This document shows, piece after piece, positions 9,212 through 18,077 of a stretch of 64,000 bases of DNA. The stretch covers positions 62,001 through 126,000 of the forward strand of contig NZ_CVTD020000015.1 of NCBI RefSeq assembly GCF_002904165.1, read 5' to 3'. Under the pieces are notes generated by a model. It saw only the letters and a program-made list of their open reading frames with translations, was not told the DNA's origin and searched no databases. The translations under genes were made by a program, and so were the position numbers. Source of the DNA: Herbinix hemicellulosilytica. GTDB taxonomy: Bacteria; Bacillota; Clostridia; Lachnospirales; Lachnospiraceae. Within the stretch, counting starts at the first letter, position 1; each line of letters begins with the position of its first letter.

Positions 9212-9835
9212 ATGAAATTATTAAAAATAAAATTGCAGAAACTGACTTTTGTTCAGCTGTCAATCCTCCTCATTGTAGTCGGATTACTTGTAGGCATATT
9301 ATTTGCCAACGTATTTCAACCGTTTTACTATGATATGATGATAAATTACCATAACCATATATTCCCCGAAATTGTAAGAGAAGATATAGATTATTCGGGA
9401 TTGTTCTTTTATATACTTGGCAAAAACTTCAGAGAATTTATTGTTTTTTGGCTGCTTTGCATTACGGTGTTAGGAATTCCTTATATGCTCTTTAAGCTTG
9501 TAGTATTCGGATTTACCACAGGTTTTTTTATATCGTCCGTTGCAATGCAGTATGGGATAAAAGGTTTGTTGCTGATTTTAGCTTATATATTTCCTCATGG
9601 ACTTATATATATTCCGATTATGATATTAAGTCTGTACAACGGCTATCGCCTTTCCAGAACAATAAACTATGATAACCCAGGTAGTTTGGGTTTTATTATT
9701 AGACACTTAAAATCATATATATTTTTGCTGATCTTTCTTACAGCTTTGATTTTACTGGGCAGTTTTCTGGAAGCATATGTGGGATCTTTTTTTCTGAAAA
9801 AAATTCTGGTGCTTTATACTATACATAGTTTATAA
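9212..9835 (+). CDS. spoIIM: stage II sporulation protein M
   Basis: About 207 aa with roughly five hydrophobic segments, matching the SpoIIM/DUF95 integral membrane family. SpoIIM joins SpoIID and SpoIIP in the peptidoglycan-degrading engulfment complex and anchors it in the mother-cell membrane (established in Bacillus). Start: a TTG at 9182 extends the frame, but it lies in the promoter region; ATG 9212 has AAGGCGGG at 9198-9205. The last residues before the XerD-like gene are 32 bases from its start, suggesting co-transcription. Presence of the gene indicates an endospore former. Confidence 0.85.
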   Translation: MKLLKIKLQKLTFVQLSILLIVVGLLVGILFANVFQPFYYDMMINYHNHIFPEIVREDIDYSGLFFYILGKNFREFIVFWLLCITVLGIPYMLFKLVVFGFTTGFFISSVAMQYGIKGLLLILAYIFPHGLIYIPIMILSLYNGYRLSRTINYDNPGSLGFIIRHLKSYIFLLIFLTALILLGSFLEAYVGSFFLKKILVLYTIHSL

Positions 9836-9867
9836 ATGTTAAACTAAAGCAAATGAGGAGGTCGGGG

Positions 9868-10728
9868 ATGAAGCAACAGATCGAAGATTTTATAACCTAT
9901 CTAAAGGAAGTAAAACATGCTTCACTGAACACAGTCAGGGCTTATCAAAATGATTTGGAAAAGTTGGAATCTTATCTTAGCCACCAGGGGATTGAAAAAG
10001 TTTCAAAAATAACAGAAACCAGTCTAAATTCTTACATTCTTTATTTGGAAAAGGACGGTATGTCGCCGGCATCGGTGTCAAGGCATATTGCGTCTATGAA
10101 AGCCTTTTTGTTGTTTCTTTTGAGAAACGGCATAATAAATATAGACCCTTCGGAACGGATAAAAGCTCCGAAAGTGGTAAAAAAACCGCCTCATATATTG
10201 GACGAAAAAAAGATACTGGAACTGCTTAAGCAACCGGATATTACCACATCAAAAGGAATCCGGGACAGGGCTATGCTTGAACTTTTATACGCCACCGGAA
10301 TAAAGGTGTCTGAAATAATAAATATTAAAATGATCGATATTAACCTATACGGAAAATACATAACATGCGGAGACAAGCAGGAAAGAATCATACCGTTCGG
10401 TTCGGCTGCCAAAAGAGCCTTAAAAGCATATTTGGATATACGTGACATAGCCTTTAATAAGAAAAACAAGGACTATCTTTTCCTGAACAGTCACGGAGAA
10501 CAGTTAAGCCGGCAAGGTTTTTGGAAAATCCTTAAAGAATATGCAAAAAGAGCCGGAATAGAAGAGATTAATCCCAATACTATTCGTCATTCTTTTGCCG
10601 CCCATATGCTGGACAACGGGGCCGATATCGGCGTTGTTCAAAGATTTTTGGGATATACCGATTTTTACATGACTTACAGCAATCAAAACATTCGTGAAGT
10701 ATATATGAATACTCATCCCAGGGCATAA
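9868..10728 (+). CDS. XerD-like tyrosine recombinase, catalytically degenerate
   Basis: 286 aa with the Xer architecture: N-terminal core-binding SAM-like domain (about 1-90) and C-terminal catalytic fold. Compared with E. coli XerD, the first catalytic Arg is Lys146 (ATGIKVSE), the His of HxxR is Asn237 (NPNTIRHS), the second His is Tyr263 (LGYTD), and the nucleophilic Tyr is Asn272. Only the second Arg (Arg240) and probably the beta-hairpin Lys remain. The four C-terminal positions keep the exact spacing of XerD, so the alignment is unambiguous. DNA strand exchange is therefore unlikely; DNA binding may persist. The start is ATG 9868, 5 bases from AGGAGGT; ATG 9853 lies ahead of that site. 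The frame is otherwise intact and ends in the usual HPRA. Confidence 0.85.
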   Translation: MKQQIEDFITYLKEVKHASLNTVRAYQNDLEKLESYLSHQGIEKVSKITETSLNSYILYLEKDGMSPASVSRHIASMKAFLLFLLRNGIINIDPSERIKAPKVVKKPPHILDEKKILELLKQPDITTSKGIRDRAMLELLYATGIKVSEIINIKMIDINLYGKYITCGDKQERIIPFGSAAKRALKAYLDIRDIAFNKKNKDYLFLNSHGEQLSRQGFWKILKEYAKRAGIEEINPNTIRHSFAAHMLDNGADIGVVQRFLGYTDFYMTYSNQNIREVYMNTHPRA

Positions 10729-10796
10729 TTCAAGTTAAAACAGGTTATAAACGTATATAATTAGACTCAACATATAAATAGCATTAGACAAAAAAG

Positions 10797-10862
10797 CCTG
10801 CTGTTATTTTTGCTTCATAAAAGTTTGCATTTATAGGCGTATGATGCAAAAATAACGGCAGG
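10797..10862. terminator. bidirectional terminator between the XerD-like gene and DAHP synthase
   Basis: A 17-bp stem (10797-10813 with 10846-10862, one G-U pair) with A-run before and T-run after, so it can stop both convergent transcripts. It starts with CCTGCTGTTATTTTT, a sequence shared in part with the terminators at 13458 and 41021. Confidence 0.9.
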
Positions 10863-10885
10863 TTTTACATTAGAATAAATCAATA

Positions 10886-11914
10886 TTACAGTAAATCCGC
10901 AATAGTATAAATCAATTTCTCGGATTCTTCCCAGCCGAGACACGGGTCTGTTATGGATTTGCCGTATATATGACCTTTTACAGGCTGATTGCCGCTTTCT
11001 ATATAACTTTCAATCATAACTCCCTTAACCAGCTTGGCTATATCAGGATTAATTCTTCTGCTGTGAAGAACTTCCTTTACTATTCTTGGTTGCTCGTCAT
11101 ATTTCTTATTTGAATTGGCATGGTTAGCATCAACTATAGTGGCAGGATTCTTTAAATTCCTCTCCTGATACATATTAAGCAAGCGTATAAGGTCTTCATA
11201 ATGGTAATTGGGTATGGCCTGGCCATGTTTGTTTACTGCACCCCTAAGAATTGTATGGGCAAGAGGGTTTCCGGATGTTTTTACCTCCCATTTACGATAT
11301 AAAAACGTATGGCTTGCCTGAGCTGCCACAACCGAATTAAGCATTACAGAAAAGTCACCGCTGGTAGGATTTTTCATGCCGGCAGGTATATCCATACCGC
11401 TTATTGTAAGCCTGTGCTGCTGATTTTCAACGGATCTGGCACCGACAGCCACATAAGAAAGCACATCCATTACATAAGGCCAATTTTCCGGATAAAGCAT
11501 TTCATCAGCTACCGTAAGCCCCGTTTCGGCTATAGCCCTAAGGTGCATCCTTCTCATTGTTATAAGGCCTTCCTGTAGGTCGGGATCTTTTTCGGGATCA
11601 GGCTGATGAACAACCCCTTTATAGCCTTCTCCTGTGGTTCTGGGTTTATTTGTATATAATCTCGGTATAATTATTATTTTATCCTCAACTTTTTCCTGCA
11701 CTCTGGCAAGTCTTGATATATAATCACATACGGCGTCCTCATTATCAGCAGAACAGGGACCGATTATAACAAGGAATTTATCGGACTCACCGGTTATGAC
11801 TTCTTTTATTTTTTTATCCCTTTCTTTTTTTATTAGCGCGTCTTTTTCAGGCAAAGGAAAAGCTTTTCTAAGCTCTTCAGGCGAAATTACCTCTCTTATA
11901 AATTCAAAGCTCAT
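10886..11914 (-). CDS. aroF: 3-deoxy-7-phosphoheptulonate synthase (DAHP synthase, type I)
   Basis: 342 aa. Condenses phosphoenolpyruvate and erythrose 4-phosphate, the entry to aromatic amino acid synthesis. The type I alpha (AroF/G/H-like) pattern is clear: VIIGPCSADNEDA, PRLYTNKPRTTGEGYKG (PEP-binding), NPTSGDFS and DANHANSNKK. Start: an in-frame ATG at 11944 overlaps the -10 box of the promoter, whereas ATG at 11914 has GGGAGG six bases away; the shorter form is chosen. No T-box or tryptophan-type leader is visible in the 22 bases of leader. Other aro genes are not in the window. Confidence 0.95.
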   Translation of the reverse strand: MSFEFIREVISPEELRKAFPLPEKDALIKKERDKKIKEVITGESDKFLVIIGPCSADNEDAVCDYISRLARVQEKVEDKIIIIPRLYTNKPRTTGEGYKGVVHQPDPEKDPDLQEGLITMRRMHLRAIAETGLTVADEMLYPENWPYVMDVLSYVAVGARSVENQQHRLTISGMDIPAGMKNPTSGDFSVMLNSVVAAQASHTFLYRKWEVKTSGNPLAHTILRGAVNKHGQAIPNYHYEDLIRLLNMYQERNLKNPATIVDANHANSNKKYDEQPRIVKEVLHSRRINPDIAKLVKGVMIESYIESGNQPVKGHIYGKSITDPCLGWEESEKLIYTIADLL

Positions 11915-11942
11915 TTCTATCCTCCCTTCTAGATGTTGTATC

Positions 11943-11971
11943 ATTTTATAATTTTTTAATTAAATAGTCAA
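11943..11971 (-). promoter_or_regulatory. sigma-A promoter of DAHP synthase gene
   Basis: On the minus strand TTGACT (11966-11971), 17-base spacer, TAAAAT (11943-11948). The short leader leaves no room for an attenuator. Confidence 0.75.
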
Positions 11972-12091
11972 TCCAAATTTTGTATAAAAATAAAATTTTT
12001 GAAATAAATAGTAGGATTTTTTTATAAAAATGGTATACTTATTAATGCATTACTTTAATTATTAAATATATTTTGAACAGGAGAGGTCCTT

Positions 12092-13420
12092 ATGCAAATG
12101 TATGATTTGATAAATAAAAAGAAAAATCACGGAGAACTGAATAAAGAAGAAATTGAATTTATAGTAAACGGTTATACCAAGGGGGAAATTCCCGATTACC
12201 AAATGTCCGCCTTTTTAATGGCCGTTTGCCTTAATAAAATGACCCATGAAGAAACGGCCCATTTAACCGTTGCTATGGCAAATAGCGGTGATATGCTGGA
12301 TTTAACAGCAATTCATGGGGTAAAGGTCGATAAGCACAGTACAGGCGGAGTAGGAGATAAAACCTCTCTGGTATTAAGTCCTATGGTTGCCTGTCTCGGA
12401 GTTCCCGTAGCAAAGATGTCCGGAAGAGGACTGGGCCATACCGGCGGCACTATAGATAAACTTGAAAGTATTCCAGGTTTTTCGACTTCTTTATCTCCCG
12501 AGCAGTTTATTGACAATGTAAACAGAATAAAGATGGCAATTGTCGGTCAAACCGCCAATCTGGCTCCGGCAGACAAAAAAATATATGCCCTAAGAGACGT
12601 TACGGCAACAGTAGACAATATTTCATTAATTGCTTCCAGTATAATGAGCAAAAAACTGGCTTCCGGAGCCGACGTAATTGTTCTTGACGTAAAAACCGGA
12701 AGCGGTGCCTTTATGAAAAAATATGAAGATTCTCTTGCTTTGGCAAAGGAAATGGTTCAGATCGGTACCCTGGCAGGAAAACCTACTTATGCAGTTATAA
12801 CCGATATGAATCAGCCTTTGGGAAGAGCAGTAGGAAATTCCATTGAAGTTATAGAGGCTATAGAAACCTTGTCCGGTAAAGGCCCTGAGGATTTACTTGA
12901 GGTCAGTGTTACTCTGGCTTCTTATATGCTTTTAGGTGCCGGAAGGGTAAAAAGTCCCGAAGAAGGCAGAGAATTACTGCTTGAAACTATACGTAGCGGC
13001 AAGGCGCTTGATAAATTTGCCGAGTTTGTCAGTGCCCAGGGCGGAGACAGCTCATTTATCTACAATCCTGAACTGTTTAAAAAAGCATCTATTATTTATG
13101 AAGTAAAAGCTCCCGAAGACGGATATGTGACGGATATCCGTACCGACGAAATCGGAATGGCGTCCGTGGTATTGGGAGGCGGAAGAGTAACAAAAGACAG
13201 CACGATAGATTTAAGTGTCGGTATTGTTATTCATAAAAAGCTGGGTGATAAGGTTTCAAAGAACGAACCCATAGTAACTTTGTATGCCAATGATGATGAA
13301 AAGAGAAAAGAAGCTAAAAAGAGAATTCTTAATGCATATGTTTTCGGCAAAGAAAAGCCTGAACGCCCTCCTTATATTTATAGTGTGGTAACTAAAGACG
13401 GCGTTTTGGATTTAAGATAA
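12092..13420 (+). CDS. pdp: pyrimidine-nucleoside phosphorylase
   Basis: 442 aa. Phosphorolysis of uridine, thymidine and deoxyuridine to base and (deoxy)ribose 1-phosphate. The family signature is present (SGRGLGHTGGTIDKLES), together with the phosphate-binding KHSTGGVGDKTS and the C-terminal domain (KAPEDGYVTDI). In Firmicutes the enzyme of this type has broad pyrimidine specificity (Pdp) rather than being a strict thymidine phosphorylase (DeoA); the choice is inferred. ATG with AGGAGAGG upstream. A TATACT -10 box lies at 12034-12039 without a good -35. It is isolated from other nucleoside genes. Confidence 0.93.
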   Translation: MQMYDLINKKKNHGELNKEEIEFIVNGYTKGEIPDYQMSAFLMAVCLNKMTHEETAHLTVAMANSGDMLDLTAIHGVKVDKHSTGGVGDKTSLVLSPMVACLGVPVAKMSGRGLGHTGGTIDKLESIPGFSTSLSPEQFIDNVNRIKMAIVGQTANLAPADKKIYALRDVTATVDNISLIASSIMSKKLASGADVIVLDVKTGSGAFMKKYEDSLALAKEMVQIGTLAGKPTYAVITDMNQPLGRAVGNSIEVIEAIETLSGKGPEDLLEVSVTLASYMLLGAGRVKSPEEGRELLLETIRSGKALDKFAEFVSAQGGDSSFIYNPELFKKASIIYEVKAPEDGYVTDIRTDEIGMASVVLGGGRVTKDSTIDLSVGIVIHKKLGDKVSKNEPIVTLYANDDEKRKEAKKRILNAYVFGKEKPERPPYIYSVVTKDGVLDLR

Positions 13421-13457
13421 ATATTAACAATTGCCCTACTTCATAAAGATATATATA

Positions 13458-13522
13458 AAATGCCGTTATTTGTGTCATAATCTGATTCGTAAACCGTTTT
13501 TACAGCACAAATAACGGCATTT
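13458..13522 (+). terminator. terminator after pdp
   Basis: A 17-bp perfect stem (13458-13474 with 13506-13522) containing TGCCGTTATTTGTG, with a 31-base loop. Confidence 0.8.
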
Positions 13523-13670
13523 ATTATATAAAATTATAATCACAATACAGCATATTTTCTTAAAATACCATTTCTCAAGTCAGATCTGTAAAAAATCTCA
13601 TATTATATAATAAAGCCATATATAAAACCAAAAATTAATATTTTATCATATCTGATTATATAATCGGAGG

Positions 13671-14243
13671 ATGAGGAAAATAACCTGCAAAAAAAACGAT
13701 CGAATAAAACGGATTATAAAATCTATTTTAATATCATTTATTATTTTTCTGATAATTTTTATGTTATACAGAAATTCCGGCTTATATTACCGTAAGACAA
13801 TAACCCTTCCCTTCAGCCTTCATCTTAACAGGCAGGAACTTATCATGACAAAAGGGGAAGAGGTTAAACTGTTTGTGTACGGTATAAACAAAAGGGTCAG
13901 CTTTTATTCCACCAACTTTCGTGTGGCCGGGGTTAACATAAACGGAAAAGTCACCGCCTATCAGACAGGAAAAGCATTTATAATTGCCAAGGTTGACAAT
14001 AAAAAATTAAAATGCCGGGTAAAAGTAATTGATTTGAATAAGAAAAATTTAAAACTAAAACCGGGAGATAAATACCGGTTACGGATAAAGGGGCCTGTAC
14101 TTTTTGCAAGTTATAAAAGCAGTAATCCTGAAGTTGCCACAGTAAGCATTTTCGGCAAAATAAAAGCAAAAAAACCGGGAAGAACAAAGATAATCGCAAA
14201 TGTAAAAGGAAAAAAGCTTGTATGTATAGTAACCGTCAGGTAA
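13671..14243 (+). CDS. membrane-anchored protein with two BIG2-like immunoglobulin domains
   Basis: 190 aa. A basic N-terminus (RKITCKKNDRIKR) precedes one transmembrane segment (about residues 17-37), so the protein is a type II membrane protein with its body outside. Two bacterial Ig-like (BIG2) repeats follow: the first covers about 60-120 (ending GKAFIIAKVDNKKLKC), the second about 123-190 (SSNPEVATVS..GKIKAKKPGRTKIIA). Function is probably adhesive or a wall scaffold, by family. The start is uncertain: GGAGG (13666-13670) abuts the ATG with no spacer, and no better ATG/GTG/TTG exists. A DD-carboxypeptidase follows 93 bases later. Confidence 0.65.
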   Translation: MRKITCKKNDRIKRIIKSILISFIIFLIIFMLYRNSGLYYRKTITLPFSLHLNRQELIMTKGEEVKLFVYGINKRVSFYSTNFRVAGVNINGKVTAYQTGKAFIIAKVDNKKLKCRVKVIDLNKKNLKLKPGDKYRLRIKGPVLFASYKSSNPEVATVSIFGKIKAKKPGRTKIIANVKGKKLVCIVTVR

Positions 14244-14336
14244 GCCTTATTTTGTAGACAAATTTACTTAAGGTAGGTCTAAAATCAAAGGGCATGGATT
14301 AAAATATTAGTAAACAAGAATCATGCGGAGTTTAAT

Positions 14337-15563
14337 ATGAAAAAAATTACTGCCCTAATTATTTTATCAGTGTTAATTAACCTTACCTGGTCCAGTGCTT
14401 TAGTCCATGCAAAAATAAATATGTCCAAACCTGACATGGAAGATGCAATTCCGGTTGCGGCTATGGCAGATCCGAAACTGGAGCTGGCTTCCCAGGCGGC
14501 TGTATTAATGGAAGGGTCCACAGGCAAAGTTTTATATGAAAAAAATAAAGACGAAAGGCTTAAACCGGCCAGTATAACAAAAATTATGACTTTGCTTTTG
14601 ATTTTCGAAGCCTTAGAATCAGGCCAGATCAAACTTACAGATGATGTTTCCGTAAGTGAACATGCGGCTTCCATGGGAGGTTCTCAGGTCTTTTTGGAGC
14701 CTTATGAAGTGCAGAAAGTTGATACCATGATAAAATGTATAAGTATAGCCAGTGCCAATGATGCCAGTGTAGCCATGGCTGAACATATTGCAGGTTCCGA
14801 AGAAGAGTTTGTTGCCAGAATGAATGCAAAAGCCAAAGAATTAGGCATGAACAATACCAATTTTGTCAACTGCACAGGCTTGGATACAGACAATCATTAT
14901 ACAACAGCTTATGATGTGGCCCTTATGTCCAGAGAACTAATAACAAAATATCCCCAAATCAGTAATTATGCCACCATATGGATGGATACTTTTGTCCATG
15001 AAACAAAAAAAGGCAGAACAGAATTCGGCCTTACCAATACCAATAAACTTATTAAATCTTATAAGGGCATTACCGGCCTTAAAACCGGTTCAACCAGTGT
15101 GGCAAAATATTGCCTTTCTGCAACTGCCAGACGCAATAATATGGATCTGATTGCTGTGATTATGGCCGCTCCCGATACCAAAACCCGTTTTATGGAAGCC
15201 GCCAAACTGTTAAATTACGGGTTTGCCAATTACTCTATTTATGTTGACGATAACAAGGACTTGGTTATTGACCCGGTCAAAGTAACAAAAGGTGTTTCCG
15301 ACTTTGTCGAAGGGGAAGTAAAAAAGGAATTTTCCTATCTTTGCGACAAAGGGAAGAAAGCGGAAAATATACGGAAAGAAGTGGTTTTATATGATAAGAT
15401 AAAAGCTCCTGTAAAGGCCGGTGATAAAATAGGAGAAGTTGTCTACTATTATGAGAATGCGCAAATCGGAAGTGTTGATATTCTGGCAAAATCGAATGTA
15501 GAAAAAGCCGGGTTTCTTGATTGTCTGGCAAAAGCATTAAAAAGATTTTTCATACAGAAGTAA
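14337..15563 (+). CDS. dacF: D-alanyl-D-alanine carboxypeptidase, DacF type
   Basis: 408 aa, peptidase family S11 penicillin-binding protein. A cleavable-looking signal peptide (residues 1-25) leads to the active site: SxxK at Ser79-Lys82 (PASITKIM), SxN at Ser139-Asn141 (ASANDAS) and KTG at 249-251 (LKTGST). A C-terminal PBP5-like beta domain and a hydrophobic tail near residue 390 follow. It removes the terminal D-Ala of muropeptides and so limits cross-linking; DacF works on spore cortex in Bacillus. Whether this copy is sporulation-specific is not shown by the sequence. A second paralogue is at 21353. Confidence 0.9.
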   Translation: MKKITALIILSVLINLTWSSALVHAKINMSKPDMEDAIPVAAMADPKLELASQAAVLMEGSTGKVLYEKNKDERLKPASITKIMTLLLIFEALESGQIKLTDDVSVSEHAASMGGSQVFLEPYEVQKVDTMIKCISIASANDASVAMAEHIAGSEEEFVARMNAKAKELGMNNTNFVNCTGLDTDNHYTTAYDVALMSRELITKYPQISNYATIWMDTFVHETKKGRTEFGLTNTNKLIKSYKGITGLKTGSTSVAKYCLSATARRNNMDLIAVIMAAPDTKTRFMEAAKLLNYGFANYSIYVDDNKDLVIDPVKVTKGVSDFVEGEVKKEFSYLCDKGKKAENIRKEVVLYDKIKAPVKAGDKIGEVVYYYENAQIGSVDILAKSNVEKAGFLDCLAKALKRFFIQK

Positions 15564-15630
15564 TGCCCTAACTTATACCCAAGATTTACTGATATTTAAT
15601 GCCTGCTAAAACATCCTGTTTTCATTTGTG

Positions 15631-15659
15631 TTGACAGTTCTTATCCTTACAGGTATAGT
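15631..15659 (+). promoter_or_regulatory. sigma-A promoter of the metallophosphoesterase gene
   Basis: TTGACA at 15631-15636, 17 bases, TATAGT at 15654-15659; a very good sigma-A match. Confidence 0.8.
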
Positions 15660-15711
15660 ATAATGGATAAAAAAATTTTAGTTGAAAATATAATGTAAAA
15701 TTGGAGAAACC

Positions 15712-16602
15712 ATGATTTATGTATATATATTTGCCGCTTTAATACTGCTTGTTTTTATCTGGTCTTTTATAGAGCAAAAAATAATTGTAAAAAAGGAGTA
15801 TACCATTAACCTTAAAGATAATGGTATAGATTCCGAAGGTGTTTCTTTTGTTCTTCTTTCCGATATTCACAATACCGGATTCGGAAAGGGAAATAAAGCT
15901 TTGCTTCAAAAAATATTTAAAGTAAATCCGGATTTTGTTATAATAGCAGGAGATCTTATTACAAAAAGAAAACCCTGTTATCCGGGCAAGGCCTATAATC
16001 TTATCAAAGATCTGTCCGATAGTTATCCGGTTTACTTTGCTTACGGCAACCACGAGCAAAGGTTTGAAGATATGGAACATAACCGGGATGAAAACGGTAT
16101 ACCGGATAATGAGCTTGTAAGATCCTGGACTGTTTTTAAGTCAAAACTTAAGGAAATGGGAGTTTTTATACTTGATAACAATACCATTACACTTAAGATA
16201 AAGAATAATACTCTGAATATAACAGGCCTTTCTATTGACTATGAATATTATAAGAGCAAATCCGAAAGTTTAACTAAGGATTATATAACCGATAAAATCG
16301 GAAAAAGATCCAGGGAAGGCTGCCAGATACTGATAGCCCATAATCCGGTTTATTTTAAAGATTACATCCTCTGGGGTGCGGATCTAGTCCTTTCCGGCCA
16401 TATACACGGAGGCCTTATAAGGCTTCCTTTTATCGGTGGGATAGTTTCGCCCCAGGTAAAGCTTTTTCCTAAGTATGATGCCGGATTGTTTGAGGATAAC
16501 GGGAGATATATGGTCGTATCCAGAGGTTTGGGTACCCATTCTTTTATGCCGCGAATATTTAATCCTCCCGAACTGGTTGTAATAAATTTAAAAGCCGATT
16601 AA
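15712..16602 (+). CDS. membrane-anchored metallophosphoesterase, YkuE type
   Basis: 296 aa. An N-terminal transmembrane segment (about 3-20) precedes a calcineurin-like phosphoesterase domain with all dinuclear-metal motifs: DIH (SDIHNTG), GDLI (IAGDLI), GNHE (YGNHEQR) and GHIHGG. YkuE-like enzymes are membrane or wall associated; some relatives (LpxG/LpxH types) act on lipid A, which is not expected here, so the substrate is unknown. ATG has TTGGAG upstream. scpA begins 36 bases later, so the three genes may form one operon from the promoter at 15631. Confidence 0.85.
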   Translation: MIYVYIFAALILLVFIWSFIEQKIIVKKEYTINLKDNGIDSEGVSFVLLSDIHNTGFGKGNKALLQKIFKVNPDFVIIAGDLITKRKPCYPGKAYNLIKDLSDSYPVYFAYGNHEQRFEDMEHNRDENGIPDNELVRSWTVFKSKLKEMGVFILDNNTITLKIKNNTLNITGLSIDYEYYKSKSESLTKDYITDKIGKRSREGCQILIAHNPVYFKDYILWGADLVLSGHIHGGLIRLPFIGGIVSPQVKLFPKYDAGLFEDNGRYMVVSRGLGTHSFMPRIFNPPELVVINLKAD

Positions 16603-16638
16603 AATATTAAATAGATTTTCCCGGATGAAAGGAGCATT

Positions 16639-17415
16639 ATGAGCATTCCTGTAAAACTGGAGGCATTCGAAGGTCCGCTGGACCTTCTGCTTCATTTAAT
16701 AGACAAGAATAAAATAAATATATACGATATACCTATTGTAGAAATTACAGAGCAATATCTGGATTACATAAGTCAGATGGAAAATAAAAACCTGGAAATC
16801 ATGAGTGAATTTCTGGTTATGGCTGCCACTCTTATCAATATTAAATCCCGAATGCTGCTTCCTGTTCAGGAAAAAACCGAAGAAGAACAGACAGACCCCA
16901 GGCAGGAACTTGTTGAAAGGCTGCTGGAATATAAAATGTTTAAGTATGTTTCGGAAATATTAAAAGAAAAACAGGAAGATGCCGCAAGATATTTATTTAA
17001 GCAGCCTACCATTCCGAAAGAAATCGCAAACTATAAAGAAGAAATAGATCCCAGTGAAATAATCGGCGATATTACTTTGCAAAAACTTCATGAAATATAC
17101 CGGTCCATAATGAAAAGGCAAAACGACAAAATAGACCCTATTCGCAGCAAATTCGGAAAGATAGAAAGAGAAGATATAAATCTGACTGAAGTATTTGCAA
17201 AAATTCAGGAATACGGTATAAAGCATAAGGTTTTTTATTTCAGAAATTTACTTGAAAATCAAAGCTCCAAAATGGAGATTATAGTTACTTTTTTAGGAAT
17301 TTTGGAACTTATCAGGCTCGGAAGAATGAAGATTGAGCAGGAAAAAATGTTTGATGACATAAAAATTACATATCTTGCATCGGACATTATTCAAATCGAG
17401 GAGGCAGGATTCTAG
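16639..17415 (+). CDS. scpA: segregation and condensation protein A
   Basis: 258 aa. Kleisin subunit of the bacterial condensin: bridges the SMC head and neck and binds ScpB. The start VKLEAFEGPLDLLLHLIDKN is the ScpA hallmark, and the C-terminal winged-helix part (VTFLGILELIRLG) is present. The stop overlaps the scpB GTG by one base (TAGTG), implying translational coupling. The partner SMC is encoded in the same window at 43459. Confidence 0.95.
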   Translation: MSIPVKLEAFEGPLDLLLHLIDKNKINIYDIPIVEITEQYLDYISQMENKNLEIMSEFLVMAATLINIKSRMLLPVQEKTEEEQTDPRQELVERLLEYKMFKYVSEILKEKQEDAARYLFKQPTIPKEIANYKEEIDPSEIIGDITLQKLHEIYRSIMKRQNDKIDPIRSKFGKIEREDINLTEVFAKIQEYGIKHKVFYFRNLLENQSSKMEIIVTFLGILELIRLGRMKIEQEKMFDDIKITYLASDIIQIEEAGF

Positions 17416-17987
17416 TGGAACTTAAGCAGGCAGAAGCACAAATAGAGGCAATACTATTTACAATGGGAGAAGCTGTTGAACTTAGCCGTCTGGCTCAGGC
17501 CATAGATCATGATGAAGAAACAACAAAAAAGATTATACATAATATGATGGACAAATATGCTGACGAAAGCAGGGGTATTCAAATAATCGAACTGGACGGG
17601 GCTTATCAGATGTGTACCAAAGCTTCCATGTATGATACCATAATAAAAATTACCCGAATACCTAAAAAACACGTTCTAACCGATGTTTTACTGGAAACTT
17701 TATCAATCATTGCCTATAAACAGCCCATAACAAAGCTTCAGATAGAAACTATCCGCGGTGTAAAATCGGACCATGCCATTAACAAATTGATAGAATATAA
17801 TTTAATCTGTGAAGTCGGAAGGCTTGATGCACCCGGAAAACCCATATTATTTGGAACAACTGAAGAGTTTTTAAGAACTTTCGGCCTTAATTCCCTTGAT
17901 AATCTTCCGGCTGTTAATCCGGAAAAATTAGAAGACTTTAAGCTGCAGGCCGAAGAAGAAGCCGAGCAGATAACCTTGGATATATAA
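17415..17987 (+). CDS. scpB: segregation and condensation protein B
   Basis: 190 aa. Tandem winged-helix protein that dimerises and binds ScpA. IEAILFTMGEAVELSRLA opens the family, with YKQPITKLQIETIRG and LFGTTEEFLRTFGL marking the second winged helix. GTG start shared with the last base of scpA. A strong short terminator follows, closing the operon. Confidence 0.95.
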   Translation: MELKQAEAQIEAILFTMGEAVELSRLAQAIDHDEETTKKIIHNMMDKYADESRGIQIIELDGAYQMCTKASMYDTIIKITRIPKKHVLTDVLLETLSIIAYKQPITKLQIETIRGVKSDHAINKLIEYNLICEVGRLDAPGKPILFGTTEEFLRTFGLNSLDNLPAVNPEKLEDFKLQAEEEAEQITLDI

Positions 17988-18006
17988 AACATAAAAATAA
18001 AGATTT

Positions 18007-18029
18007 AAGCACGCTTTATAAGCGTGCTT
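18007..18029. terminator. terminator between scpB and the ABC exporter
   Basis: AAGCACGCTT (18007-18016), loop TAT, AAGCGTGCTT (18020-18029), then TCGTTTT. Placed between convergent genes. Confidence 0.85.
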
Positions 18030-18077
18030 TCGTTTTCATCCCATATACATTTGTATTATTAAAATATGACTAATAAA

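Noticed and set aside
9868-10728. Phage or integron integrase
   Set aside because: The length, SAM-like N-terminal domain and position after spoIIM match the chromosomal XerD, and no attachment sites, phage genes or cassette structure are nearby.
11915-12091. T-box or tryptophan-type attenuator ahead of DAHP synthase, and T-boxes before proC and ilvA
   Set aside because: The DAHP synthase leader is only about 20-30 bases, ilvA starts 12 bases after ftsY, and no T-box core or antiterminator was recognisable in the proC gap.
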